31,309 nt of DNA from Saccoglossus kowalevskii (taxonomy: Eukaryota; Hemichordata; Enteropneusta; Harrimaniidae), in NCBI RefSeq assembly GCF_000003605.2, contig NW_003128862.1:152577-183885 (forward strand). Reading direction: 5' to 3'. The translations under genes and the position numbers were made by a program. The notes beneath the pieces were generated by a model, which saw nothing but the letters and a program-made list of their open reading frames with translations, ran no database searches and had not been told where the DNA came from. Shown one piece after another: positions 10,930 to 21,822 of this stretch. How positions within the stretch are numbered: the stretch's first letter is position 1; each line of letters begins with the position of its first letter.

Positions 10930-12290
10930 AACGTCGAGACAATATATTTAGTGAGTACAATAATCGTACATTAGTTAACATCGGAAGACTGTGCTATTGC
11001 ATAATCAAGCTGAGGCAAGAACACAGTCTAGCACTTCGTACAAAATGAATACTCAGACTGGGAGACTCTTTGTAGATATCTTGACAGTTGAGTGGTTCAT
11101 TACGAGCGTATCTCTCAATTACGGCAGCTTATTCGTGCGAGCCAAGATGTCAGGTTATGTTGAAGTTATCAAATTATAATTATTTCATCATCTCAGTGGT
11201 TACTGCCGCAAGTAATGATCCTAATTTGCATATAGCTATGGCGGCTGCGAGATTCTCTCGGGATTACACGTCTAGTATCAATTGCTGTATACGCACATGT
11301 CGTTATATGTATCCTCATTAGATGCGACTCGGTGGCGATTAGAAGCTTAAATTAGAAAATACTCGCCAGTATAGCGGAACTCATAAACTAGTGCAAACGT
11401 TTCTTTCCGGTTCATGTGACGATAATGATAAAATACAACGCAACTACACGTTCTCGTCGCCATAACATAAGTCGATTTAAGAGTAGTGAATTTCGGGTAC
11501 GGGGTATGTTGAATACAGTATTCTGACATGTTTACGCTTACGCATTTGTGACTTTAGTGTAAATTGCAAAAATTACTTCCTGACTCACCTCATCCATCCG
11601 TGTTGCTACCGGCTCGCACTCGCTTCCTAGCCTATGTATAATGTTTCGGTTAACTGTCGCTATATTGAGAGAGGGGTGAATGGGTATGAAACCGTGCGAG
11701 CGGACGATTTCATCGAGTATTCTGAAGCACAGCTGTATATTTGTAGTATGGTTGGTATGACTCGAAGTAGTTTTGCACCAATCAGTTGCAACCCAAGCGG
11801 GAATAGTGCACAAAACCGCCTTACAATCTCAACAGTTCTAAAGGAAGCGACTAAGCGAAACTATTACATAATATATAAGTGTCTAACATTCTCATTCCTA
11901 TGTGCAAACAACGATGTCGTTTTCCGCTGTATGTCGCTGAGGTGTGCAAACCTGTAATACCCATTACAGTAATGCAACATGTACTATCCTTATGACAGAC
12001 CGGCACGATAAAAGAAAAGTGCTGGGCTTGGAGATGACTGGAGAATTATTCCGATTGGAGAACAGGAACCTAAAGAAACTTACATGTATTCGTCAATGTC
12101 GGATCAACGCATGCTGCGGTCATGCAATTGTTTCCACGGCAAATCTATTTATTACGGTTCCACGAACAGTTGAAAGAGCGTGTGTTTTTTTGAAGCCTAG
12201 CAATATTTTCGAACGGGTGCTGCCAAAGAAGGTTATACATTACTGCATTAAATTTCTGTTATTGCCGCCCTTATTGTGGCCTTAAATATG
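10930..12290. other. region with unassigned ORFs and a possible minus-strand exon
   Basis: Three ORFs deserve mention. On plus, 11238-11321 opens at ATGGCGGCTGCGAG (MAAARFSRDYTSS...), an N-terminus-like start in YY1-like context, but it ends after 27 codons with no clear donor. On minus, an open frame from 11813 runs into GATGAG|GTGAGT, a strong donor with its GT at 11588-11587. This gives a possible exon of unknown start ending at 11589, phase 0, which could lie upstream of the 10474-10871 gene. On plus, 11944-12285 is open for 113 codons. No domain is recognised in any. Confidence 0.3.
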
Positions 12291-15054
12291 GTTACATCTG
12301 TTATGAATTGCTCATTTGGCTCAAATTAAATCGAATTTGAATATGGATACAGTGGAGCAACTGGTTGTGTCTCAAGATCTCACTGGTATGAACCCGGTCT
12401 ATTGTCAACACTTGGGCTTACATTGGGTGAAGCCACGGTCATTTTACAGACATCGTATTGTGGTATGACTTATGGAAAATATTTGAGACTACCCAATAGT
12501 GGATCACCTAATATGGAGACAGCTGTTAAGGTGACATAATCAGAACAACGTAACATCAATATAGCCGAATAATAACCCGGTAATCTTGAAATAATGGTCA
12601 AACAACTGAACGATAATGTAATATTAACGACGTAATATCCAAATTATACCATAATAATATTGATCTAACATTCACTCTCCATTAATTGTTCTTCTCATAC
12701 GCTTTTAACAACGAAATACAGAAAATGTAATAGTTGTATGTTCAACCATATAACCTTTTGGAAGTATATCTCAAGAGGGAATCAAATTGCACGAATAAAC
12801 ATAATTCATCTTTGATTGGAAACCTTGCAAGACATCCTTGTAGTGTAATCCCAGTATGATATATTACGAATTCACTGTGATGACGTCAATAGCGCATTCA
12901 TTATGTCATGTCTGACTTAATAATTATCAAGATGAAATTGATTAGTGAGACGGAAATGAACAACACCCTCACATTTATAGATGCATATGCTTCATATTAT
13001 TTAACTTACCTAATTAAACTATTAATACAACTTTATTTAGTTCTAAAGTCATCTTGTATGCATATATGCGGAATATTAGCATTACTGCAAATTGAATAGG
13101 TTCTTCTGCTGTATTAATAAAAAAATAATCTGATTTATAATAATCATTTTTGTTTCCTTTTTTCACTTTAATTTAGCGATATTACAAAAAATTAACAAAA
13201 CCAATACATGTGCCAAGCATGTAGTTACAATACGTAATATAAGTTATTAAGTAATATAAAAAAAAAACGGCAATATACAAACAAAAAATCACACATATTC
13301 TGTTCAATGCGGAATTCATACAAACTGACCAGACAATAAAATAAATAATGACCAAGTCGTTAGATTACAACTTACGTTTTATTATTATCCATTGTATATA
13401 AAGAAAACAAACTCCACTGGTACAGGTAAAGATGATCTTTGAAGCCTGTAATTATTGCAGAATATTTTAGGTTATTACTTGACAATCCTGTGACATCGCG
13501 TCGTATTTACATGTGATCTTGTTTTGTTTTTTTAACAAACGACTTTTTAAAATACCAGTATCACAAAAATAATACTTTATCATGCATTGTTTTTTTAAGA
13601 TGTGTATCGGATGTGGAACAAATACAGAATCGCAGTAAATATTGTTATTTACACTGAACGTATGTGTACATGTGATAGTTTGCGCAGTTCAGATTTCAAA
13701 CCTTGAAAACTGCCTAGATTTCTGTTCGATTACTCGTTCTCAACCTTGGGACGCCAGCTAGAATATTCCAATAGAGAAACATAAAAAGTGGTAATAAACA
13801 AATGTAAAAACAACACTGACGTGCTACATGCAGTAAATAACAAACTAATAGTTCGTAGAATATAAGTAAATACATTGCACTAACTGTTTGATTTAATGAA
13901 CCATACAATATATTATAATTATCGGATATTCAGTAATTTGATCTGCCTAGCTCTTCCTTGATATTGCAGCATGGTAATCATTTGCAGTATTTACATTTTC
14001 TCTAAATCGTATTTGTCAAATGAGAATGATCTGGATTTTATATTAGAGCAGTGAATTAAGACTATACAATTTTATTGAAGAAGAGTTGATCTTAAACATA
14101 GATTCCATCATTAGTAGTTTTAGCTCAGTAAAGTATACTGTAAAGTATATAACTCGTATATATATATCGAATAGCACTGATATTTTTACCGTGTACTTGA
14201 TTAGAGTATTGTGTTCCTGAAATCCGTATTTATGATTCTCTAGGAATTTACTCGCAAAAAATCGGATAACGTATATTCTTTGTAAATTATAATAAACAGG
14301 ATACGCGATGTAATCGACCAAGGAAACTGCGTAATTCCCTGATTGAAATTTATATCTCTGTGTCTGTACTTTGATTTGGTTATTGTCCCCGTTAACGGAG
14401 TATATGGAAATAGAAACAAGACGATCAGTGTATCCATGGCAACCGTCCACGTTGCAGCCATGAGTAGTAACCATCAAATAAAAGTATGTTACATTTTTGA
14501 TTTTTTATCCTAAAAAAACACAGCCGAAGAACCATGTGAATAGGTTTACCAGTAAAACTTGGTTAATGTTTTCATCATATTTGCTTTCTTCATGTGGTTG
14601 CAATCAACGCGATATTTAGCTATGCGAGAACTAAACTGCGTCAATTCCAAAACATAATAAAATCAGAATATATTCAATCTCTGTACGAATCTAATAAAAG
14701 GAAGCTTCGGGACTACAGTTGCAAGGCAATGATTGAATAATTTGAGATGTGGGTGTAAGGAGGGCTTACGTAATTATTCAAATATGAATTTATTTGTTAG
14801 ATTGGCAATTATTAGAATTAATCATTTAAAATTTGTAAAGATCTAAGGGTTACGTGTATATACATTTGTAAATGCGAGAAATCAAAATTACTGGCACACT
14901 AAGACGGCTAATTACTGTTATCAATATCAGACAAGTTAATCTGATATGAACAGAATTATTAATGATAATTTGTTTACTCTCAAGTGAAATCAGAACATTA
15001 GGATCATTGCATGATATTTGGCTGTCGTAGCGTCAAGATTTAATTTATACGAAA
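12291..15054. other. AT-rich non-coding sequence, one 144-codon ORF
   Basis: The longest non-repetitive ORF in the window is on the minus strand at 14043-14477. Its N-terminal half (HGCNVDGCHGYTDRL...) looks more protein-like than its AT-rich C-terminal half. A minus-strand acceptor-like site (TGTTTTTTTAG) lies about 35 bases upstream of the ATG. At this composition and window size an ORF of this length can occur by chance, and I recognise no family. 12600-13600 is especially AT-rich and appears empty. A perfect 8-bp hairpin (ATATCAGA/TCTGATAT) lies at 14924-14947. Confidence 0.4.
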
Positions 15055-15150
15055 CGAATTACGTGTTGTACATGAGAGATTTAATTATGTCTTTATTTAT
15101 TATAACGAATTACGTGTTGTATACGAGAGATTTATTTTATGTATTAAACT
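15055..15150. repeat. 51-bp tandem duplication
   Basis: CGAATTACGTGTTGTA..GAGAGATTTA at 15055 recurs at 15106 with few changes (CATGAGAG against TACGAGAG). This is a two-copy local duplication with a period of 51 bases. The copies diverge toward the AT-rich end. Confidence 0.75.
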
Positions 15151-15903
15151 ATTATAATCTAAACTTATAACAGCTAACATTCGGAGGTAGGATTTATAGC
15201 CCAGAGTTAGGCGCAATTGACATGACAAGTACAAGTGGTATATAATATCATATGCTCTATTATCACGGTTGAATAAAATAAGTCTATGCACGCCAGGATC
15301 CAATCCCGGCATGTAGACACATTTTATGTAACATCATTTTCAGCAATGAATTTGATTTCCGGTTATTAGTTCCCAAATTGAATGCGATCATTTCACAAGC
15401 GAGGTACATATCTGTCATTACATTAACAAGTGTCTAAGACGGGCTCGCATATACACATGCATAGTAGGGGGGCATGACTGAGCCGGAACTTCACACACAA
15501 ACAAATAGACGATAATTCACACAATCATAGATTGACAACACTAATACGCACTCTTTATTGAAATTGAATACTATTATTGTCAAGCTTCGAGATCTGTCAG
15601 TAGCTTGTGAATTTGGGTTCGTCGGATGCATACAACTTAATTAGTAAGTATTCTTTCAACCGGATTAACAACTTATATGAATTGTGTGTGCTGGATTTAT
15701 GTATCACCAGTCTCAACGTCAGTCGTGAGTTTGGGGCTTGTATGTTCGATGCGGAAATCAGATCCAATTTTAGTTATCAAGCCTAAAACCAACAAGACTG
15801 CGCCGCATATATTAATCACAGAATCGTCAATTCTGTGTTGAATCTCAACCTTCGTTATAGACGCATCTGTGCGCCCTCTTACGCCAGCTACACCCTCACG
15901 CAG

Positions 15904-15955
15904 GGTGGTAGACGGAAGGTGGAAACTAGAATCAAACCAGTGTTTCCAGTTTGGT
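15904..15955 (+). other. candidate small internal exon
   Basis: A C/T-rich acceptor (ACACCCTCACGCAG) precedes 15904, and GTAAGT-like GTGTAAGTAT follows 15955. Two frames are open across the 52 bases. A strong acceptor (TTGTTATTCTTTTCAG) ends at 16199. Joined there, the frame VVDGRWKLESNQCFQFG continues as DNIEKSQRLIR and then stops. The intron would be T-rich (15960-16199). An inverted repeat, TGGAAAC/GTTTCCA, lies inside the exon. No family is recognised and the donor has T at position -1, so support is weak. Confidence 0.2.
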
Positions 15956-16595
15956 GTAAGTATAACAACTAAACATTTAATTTTTTAAAAGATGTTTTTT
16001 TTTTCCAAATGTTTTTAATTTCAAATTCATTAAATTTGTTTTTAACATCTTTTTTTATAAAATCCACTTTGTTTTTAAAAATCAGTTTTAAAAATCTTAT
16101 TTAAAAAAGTCAATATTCAAACTTTATCATCTATATAACCTTTACCCTTATCAATCTATATATTTTTTCGAAATTGTTGTTTGTTGTTATTCTTTTCAGG
16201 ATAACATTGAGAAATCACAGCGCCTCATACGGTGACTCTGACGTATGCCTCGTATTTAACCCTTCAAACTTCATACGTATATATGTTATTTTGACTTTGA
16301 AGTCAATTTTGACTGATTAATCTCTAATTTTTCTATGTTAATCGATGGAATTCCCATTTAATTCTAATGTGTTGATCAAATTTTCTGTCTTCAATTCCAA
16401 AACCATTTCACTTTATGACTCATATCGACTGCGTTATAAGACACAGGTAATATCCATAGACGACGTACTAAGATTGTTAATATGACCATATCGATATAAT
16501 GTCGCATTCGAACATGCTGGAAGATCTAATAACAAGCTGCCTTGAGCTTAATAGTGTTGTCAGTCATGAGATGTACATTGCCTACACCCGATGAT

Positions 16596-16622
16596 ATTAC
16601 TACTAGAGGTTCTAGTAGTAAT
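16596..16622. repeat. perfect 12-bp inverted repeat, 3-base loop
   Basis: ATTACTACTAGA (16596-16607) and its exact complement TCTAGTAGTAAT (16611-16622) flank GGT. The stem would be stable as a cruciform or RNA hairpin. No neighbouring gene explains it, and the stem is too short for a canonical animal microRNA precursor. Confidence 0.6.
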
Positions 16623-17293
16623 TCAAAATTCAACTGTTTTAACCTCTTTTGAAAAAAACAGTAACGTTAGTTGTAAGTTTAGGAAAAAATGACAGAAACA
16701 ACGTGCAACAAAATCGCCCATTGTATCTGTATTACACACAGTTATTATATACTTGTTTTCTTTTGCGTTTTTTGGCTTAGACCATTAGCGTATATGCCAT
16801 CGCCAAACTCAGTACAAGCACTGGAAATCGACGGAATACACTGAGAACCCAATGAGGCCTATTTCACAACCACACACCATCGATTTATCCACATTTCTTT
16901 TATTGAATGCAGTATAATAAATATTTTAAAATACAAGTTTAAAATAAATTTTAATATAAAGAAGCGATTTTGGTTTTCAAAACGAAATATATATTCTTAT
17001 GGTGATAATGAAATGACACTGTCATACATCGTATTGTGGAAAGACGGGTATGACGGATCTTAGAGTGAGTAAAACACGAACCACACTTGATAATACTCAG
17101 TATCATCTCAGTGGAATGGTAACATTTTCTGTGCTTTCATGTTTTATTATATTTTATGAAGAACAGCCCAAATAAGGAGATATAAAATGACTATAATAAA
17201 TACTATAGCATTTTACTGTAAAAGTGGTCAGCTTGACTAGATTGCCTAGTATAAGAAATGCATTAGATTGCATTTCGCTCAGACAACCAAACA

Positions 17294-17397
<104 letters not shown>

Positions 17398-17478
17398 CTG
17401 GTGGTTGGTGTTTGTGGGCGGAAATTTGTCGATTGGGGATAACAACAACTCGGATGTGGTGTGTCAGTGCATGTTGAA

Positions 17479-18262
17479 TACCACCATGTACCACCACCAG
17501 CGTCAACACCAGCATCACCACTGCGACTACCGCCGCCATCACCACCACGAGCGCCATCGCCAATACCACCGCCACCACTGTGACTACCGCCGCCACTTCC
17601 ACCGCCGCCACCAACACGCCGTCGCCAATACCACCAACACCACTGCAACTACTGCCACCACTTCCACCACCACCAGCGCCATCGCCAACACCACTGCCAC
17701 CACTGCGACTACTTCCGCTACTTCCACCACCGCCACTACTACCAGCGCCATTGCCAACACCAGAACCACTGCAACTACTGCCGCCACTTCCACCACCACC
17801 AGTGCCATTGCCAACACCACCGCCACCCTTGCCACTGCCGCTGCCACTTCCACCACCACCACCACTACCAGCACCATCGCCAATACCACCGCCACCACTA
17901 CGACTACTGCCGCCACTTCCAAAAACACCGCTATCGCCAACACCACCACCACCACTGCAACTACTGCCGCCACTTCCACCAACAACACCATCAGCACTAT
18001 CGCCAACACCACCGCCACCACTGCGACTACTTCCACTGCCACCACCGCCATCGCCAACACTACTGCCACCACTGTAACTATTGCCACCACCATCAGCGCC
18101 ATCACCAACACCACCACCACCACTGCGACTACTGCCACCATTCCAACGCCATCGCCAACACCACTGTGACTACCGCCACCATTTCCACTGCCACCACCAT
18201 CGGCACCATCGTCAACACCACCGCCACCACTGCAACCACTTCCACCACCGCCACCACCAGCG
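17479..18262. repeat. degenerate CAC/ACC-type minisatellite, about 780 bp
   Basis: The plus strand is almost free of G and built from ACC, CAC, GCC and ACT triplets. A longer unit can be followed by the recurring CTGC(G/A)ACTACT motif, at about 17522, 17581, 17646, 17706, 17769, 17900, 17957, 18023, 18125 and so on. Spacing is mostly 57-70 bases and shortens to 41-51 near 18074-18166, so units have gained and lost triplets. Because indels are mostly in threes, several frames stay open at once: a Thr/Ala-rich one (17297-18169), a Pro/Leu-rich one (17580-18077) and, on minus, a Val/Ala-rich one (17584-18285). A secreted Thr-rich mucin-like product is conceivable in the first frame, but it runs straight out of the (TG)n tract, so I treat all three as non-coding. 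Confidence 0.85.
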
Positions 18263-18282
18263 GATTTGTGCTGGATGTTTGG

Positions 18283-19156
18283 CATAGAAAGATTACTCTC
18301 ATTATAAGCCCCTGTGAACGGTAGATTAACTTCAATTGGGTTCTTTGCTTCATAAATCTTCTCACCGTGTCTACATTTGGTTATAACGGCTACTAAAACC
18401 CGTTGTTTATGAAATGCAAAATTGGCTTTATTGATATATTTGATCTATAGCTAATCAATACTTTTCCCAAACTCACCATTACCCAACTACCAGTCCTAGT
18501 TGAACACAAACGGAATGATGGCTGAGAAGTAGATGACAATATTAGTTTACAATCAATATTCTTGCGTATAGTCTCTCTGTTTAAATCGATATGAGTCGTT
18601 AGGTGGCGCTATTTTATGACACATTATTTATTTCAATCATTGATACAGGATAATGAGGAGTACTATTTGTGTGTTTGGTAACAATATGAGATCTTTACAA
18701 ATCGGATAACATTATCAGCGAAGTCATTATTCTCATTCTACCTTGTTGCCATGACAACTATATTTCCTGATTATTCAAGGTAGAAAATGTAAACACAATT
18801 AGTCCTGACATGTCAAAGATACGACAGAACAAACGTAGTCAGGCCATGCATGCCTACAATCGTATTTAAGAAAGGAAATGATGATGTAAATCTGGAGATA
18901 TCTACTAGTATGTCCGTCTGAGTAAGGCATACACCTTTGCCGAGCTGGTAAATTATATCAAATGTGCAGCAGAAGCAGAAGGTGTATAATTATTGTTCTT
19001 GTTTCAAATATATCTGACCCAGGGAATATTATTGAAGGTCTTAAATCAGCAATAGGTGTAATTATTTTTTTACATTTGTAATAAAATATTTCCTGTGAAG
19101 TGTATAGAGGGCGCCTTTCAATGAAATATACAGGGATACATATAATGACAACTTAC
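18283..19156. other. non-coding sequence around the candidate microexon
   Basis: Apart from the candidate 45-bp exon, nothing is recognised. If the minus-strand exon pair is real, 18522-19156 is its 635-bp intron. Confidence 0.4.
18477..18521 (-). other. candidate 45-bp microexon
   Basis: On minus, a good acceptor (TTGTCATCTACTTCTCAG) precedes base 18521, and GTAATG|GTGAGT ends the segment at 18477. The 45 bases are exactly 15 codons and open in one frame only (PSFRLCSTRTGSWVM). The next strong minus donor upstream is at 19157, and the open frame leading into it has matching phase 0. No homology is recognised. Confidence 0.25.
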
Positions 19157-19235
19157 CGCGGTCCTGGAAGAAATGGCCACATTGATTTCCAATAATGGTG
19201 TACGTCTCAATTTCCCACAGTCGTCGTCACGTGAC
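19157..19235 (-). other. candidate 5' exon with strong donor
   Basis: On minus, ACCGCG|GTAAGT at 19157/19156 is a near-consensus donor. Before it a frame is open from TCACGTGACGACGAC (CACGTG E-box, about 19228-19233) with no ATG. An out-of-frame ATG starts MWPFLPGPR and would stop inside the 45-bp microexon downstream. This could be a 5' UTR exon or a long non-coding RNA exon. The true 5' end is not visible. Confidence 0.25.
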
Positions 19236-19628
19236 TGTTTTCAACTAAATAGTGACTACTCGACATTTAGTTTCGCATCGGATTTTATGTGATTGTAGCC
19301 TTGTGTAGAGTTACTTTTCTCACGAAACTGGGGCATATTTTTGGAATTATATTTGAACAACACAATTTTTAAAATCACACCTTTTGTCGCTTTAATAGAT
19401 ACGTTAATACAAACAGTGGAATACAGAACAATTATTCTTGGTTGCCGTGTCTGCAAAATGTTTCAGAGGATGATTATTTGTCTTTCATTGTATCTCGGTC
19501 TACAAATACGTGGAGAACTTTTTAGACAACTTCCTACCTGATTTTCATAATAACCACACTGTACCATTGAAAACTTCATTGCATTCTTCGCTACTTGACA
19601 GCAGACATACACTGAACTGAACTGATCA
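19236..19628. other. non-coding sequence
   Basis: Overlapping short ORFs on both strands (19256-19456 minus, 19341-19541 plus, 19463-19657 minus) have no recognisable motif, and their overlap argues that they are chance. Confidence 0.45.
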
Positions 19629-19796
19629 TTAAAGCGTGGGAATCGCCACCTGCGCACGCATCAGATGGCTATAGCGTGTCATTGTTTACAAATAAGCGTC
19701 TACCCACGATTCTTTGCGTTTTAAGCGTGTATTGTTGTTATTGTCGCTTGAGACTCAATTCCCGCGCATGCGCAGGTGACGACCCTCCCGCTTTAA
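19629..19796. mobile_element. MITE copy B, TTAA-flanked, 168 bp
   Basis: The left end is TTAAAGCGTGGGAATCGCCA followed by CCTGCGCACGC. The reverse complement of the right end is TTAAAGCGGGAGGGTCGTCA followed by CCTGCGCATGC. The arms match over about 35 bases with few mismatches. TTAA occurs at both ends. The terminal TTAAAGCG is shared with copies A and C, but the subterminal CACCTGCGCA differs, so this looks like a separate subfamily. It has no coding capacity. Confidence 0.85.
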
Positions 19797-21517
19797 CCAG
19801 TTTGTGCCATTTTTGCTTTGGGTATACTTAGCCGTATTCTTAGTGATTCTGATTCCACGTATATTTACGGAGAGTTTTATCTAGTTGCAATCAAGTAATC
19901 TGGAACTAGTTTTATCTACGTATCTTTAGCATATATTTGAAATTAACAGTTAGTTGCAAAAATATTCACAGAAAAAGTATTTCAATAGTTTTAATAAACG
20001 TCTATGTATTATAGTCACTCTCACTTGTGTACTATCGTTAGCGTGTTCTTGAGATCATCCACTGTATACATGTATATGTATTGGCAAAGACTGGAGAGAG
20101 GATCGGGGGTCATCGATTGTTGTACATTTATTGTAGATTCAATTTGTTGATAATTATATTCAAATGAATTTGAGATACTAACACATTCAAGTTGTCCCCA
20201 TTGACTTTTCTTAATAATAACAAATGTTACATTCTTATAAAGAAAAAAGAACGTTTGTATATGGTCAATACCACTTTAAGATTCCCCATCTGAGATTATG
20301 TTTTACCAACTAAATGAAGTCAACATCGTTCACAACTTGCTTCAGTTTTTAAAAAGACAAGTCGTTATACCAATTAAATGAAAAGAAGATGATCGATTCA
20401 AAATATTTTAAAATAAAAAAGAACAAACGAATAATCTTATTTATGGCGAGTGCTTGCAATACATTCAAATCCACGCAAACACTAGTAGCGACTGTACGTC
20501 TGTGAGTGCATTTACAGTTTAGAAGTACAAGACTTGTAAATTGTGCATTTTTTCCCTTTCTTCAATTTCCTACAACAAAGTTTATGCAAATATTTATTAT
20601 GTTTTATATTAATGAAATCCGAGAATGTGGAGTTGCGACACAGACGCATTATTCGGCAACAGATCTAATGAGAGCCTGGAACAATATACAGCAACTCAAC
20701 TCAACTCAACGTGTTTCTTAATTTTACTTAGTACGTTGAACACAAACTGAGCTAGGCGGACATAACCACGTCAATCATCTACAAAAAAATAATTCGTCCT
20801 TCAATGTATCTTTCAATATTCCACAGCTTCCATAATAAACATATTTGTATCTGTAACTTGCTGTCACTTACATAGTATAAAAACATATAAAGTCGTCTTA
20901 TCACTTAGCATCCGGCCTTTCCCGAAACTACATGGTAATCACCGGACACGTGTCTCAATTTAGATGTGAAACGAAGACCCCGTGCCACCTGTAGCTATAT
21001 AGACCCCAATTATTCGGGATTTATCGACTGTAAGCCATGATTGCCGCGTATACACGTCACACCTGCGCTTTAATGAACACTCGTCTTCGTATATTTGTCG
21101 TTGGCTGCATATCGTGGAAACATTAATGCGCACGCCAAATGGACCCAGCTGTCAGGATGTGTACTTCCTTCTTGAACAAAACTATATATATATATATAGG
21201 TATGTTCGATATTCTACACATATTTTGTATTGTAATTTCTCATAAACTAATATTTTGTTTTGTTTTACTATCTGTATGATAACTACAGAATTGAAGAACT
21301 ACGTAAATACGCATGCGCGTTGGATTACTGGTACGTAGCATGAATTCAAAAATGTCCATTTGCTTGAATAATTGTTATATATGTTTTTACTTCACCATAA
21401 ATCATAATTTAATGTGGACAGCAAAATTAAATATAGAAAATAATGTTACCCTCAATGTCAATTGATTATACAAGCGGCGCCACTCAGGTATGAATTTTCG
21501 AACACAGCCACATACAA
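19797..21517. other. non-coding sequence between two MITEs
   Basis: No gene is recognised. Pentanucleotide repeats (CAACT, four units) lie at about 20691-20709, and (TA)8 at 21183-21198. The sequence near 21050-21073 ends in CTGCGCTTTAA like a MITE right end, but no left partner is visible. Confidence 0.5.
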
Positions 21518-21822
21518 TTAAAGCGTGGTAGTCGTTGCGCTGCGCATGTTCGACATTTGTGTTGATAAACATTGATTTTCCCACAATCCAATGCGCTCTT
21601 CAAATAGAAATCACAAGTATGAGGTTTGACCTAGGCGCGACTTGCACTTATTACCGCCGGAGACTCCTTCGATACCTTCCAATCACATGAAAATTACCTA
21701 ATTAAAGCTTAGAAACGTCAGTTCGTACTCGTTGATCTGCGCAACAGTCAAAGTCGCCATCTTTGTTTATATGAGACCGATATATCTCGCACATGCGCAG
21801 CGCGATGACTACCGCGCTTTAA
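21518..21822. mobile_element. MITE copy C, TTAA-flanked, 305 bp
   Basis: The left end reads TTAAAGCGTGGTAGTCGTTG then CGCTGCGCATGTTCGA. The reverse complement of the right end reads TTAAAGCGCGGTAGTCATCG then CGCTGCGCATGTGCGA. About 30 of the first 34 positions match, and weaker similarity continues to about 60 bases per arm. TTAA lies at both ends. The interior (about 180 bases) has no ORF and no obvious similarity to the shorter copies. This is the longest and best-preserved copy here by arm identity, so probably the youngest. Confidence 0.88.

Noticed and set aside
14043-14477. 144-codon minus ORF as a gene
   Set aside because: It is the longest non-repetitive ORF, but this length is expected about by chance at this composition, and no domain is recognised. 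It is mentioned only within its region.
15283-15315. tRNA B-box-like GGATCCAATCC, possible SINE
   Set aside because: The T-arm stem does not pair and no A-box or tRNA body is found upstream.
21050-21073. Possible solo right end of a MITE (CTGCGCTTTAA)
   Set aside because: No left partner was found and the similarity beyond about ten bases is weak.
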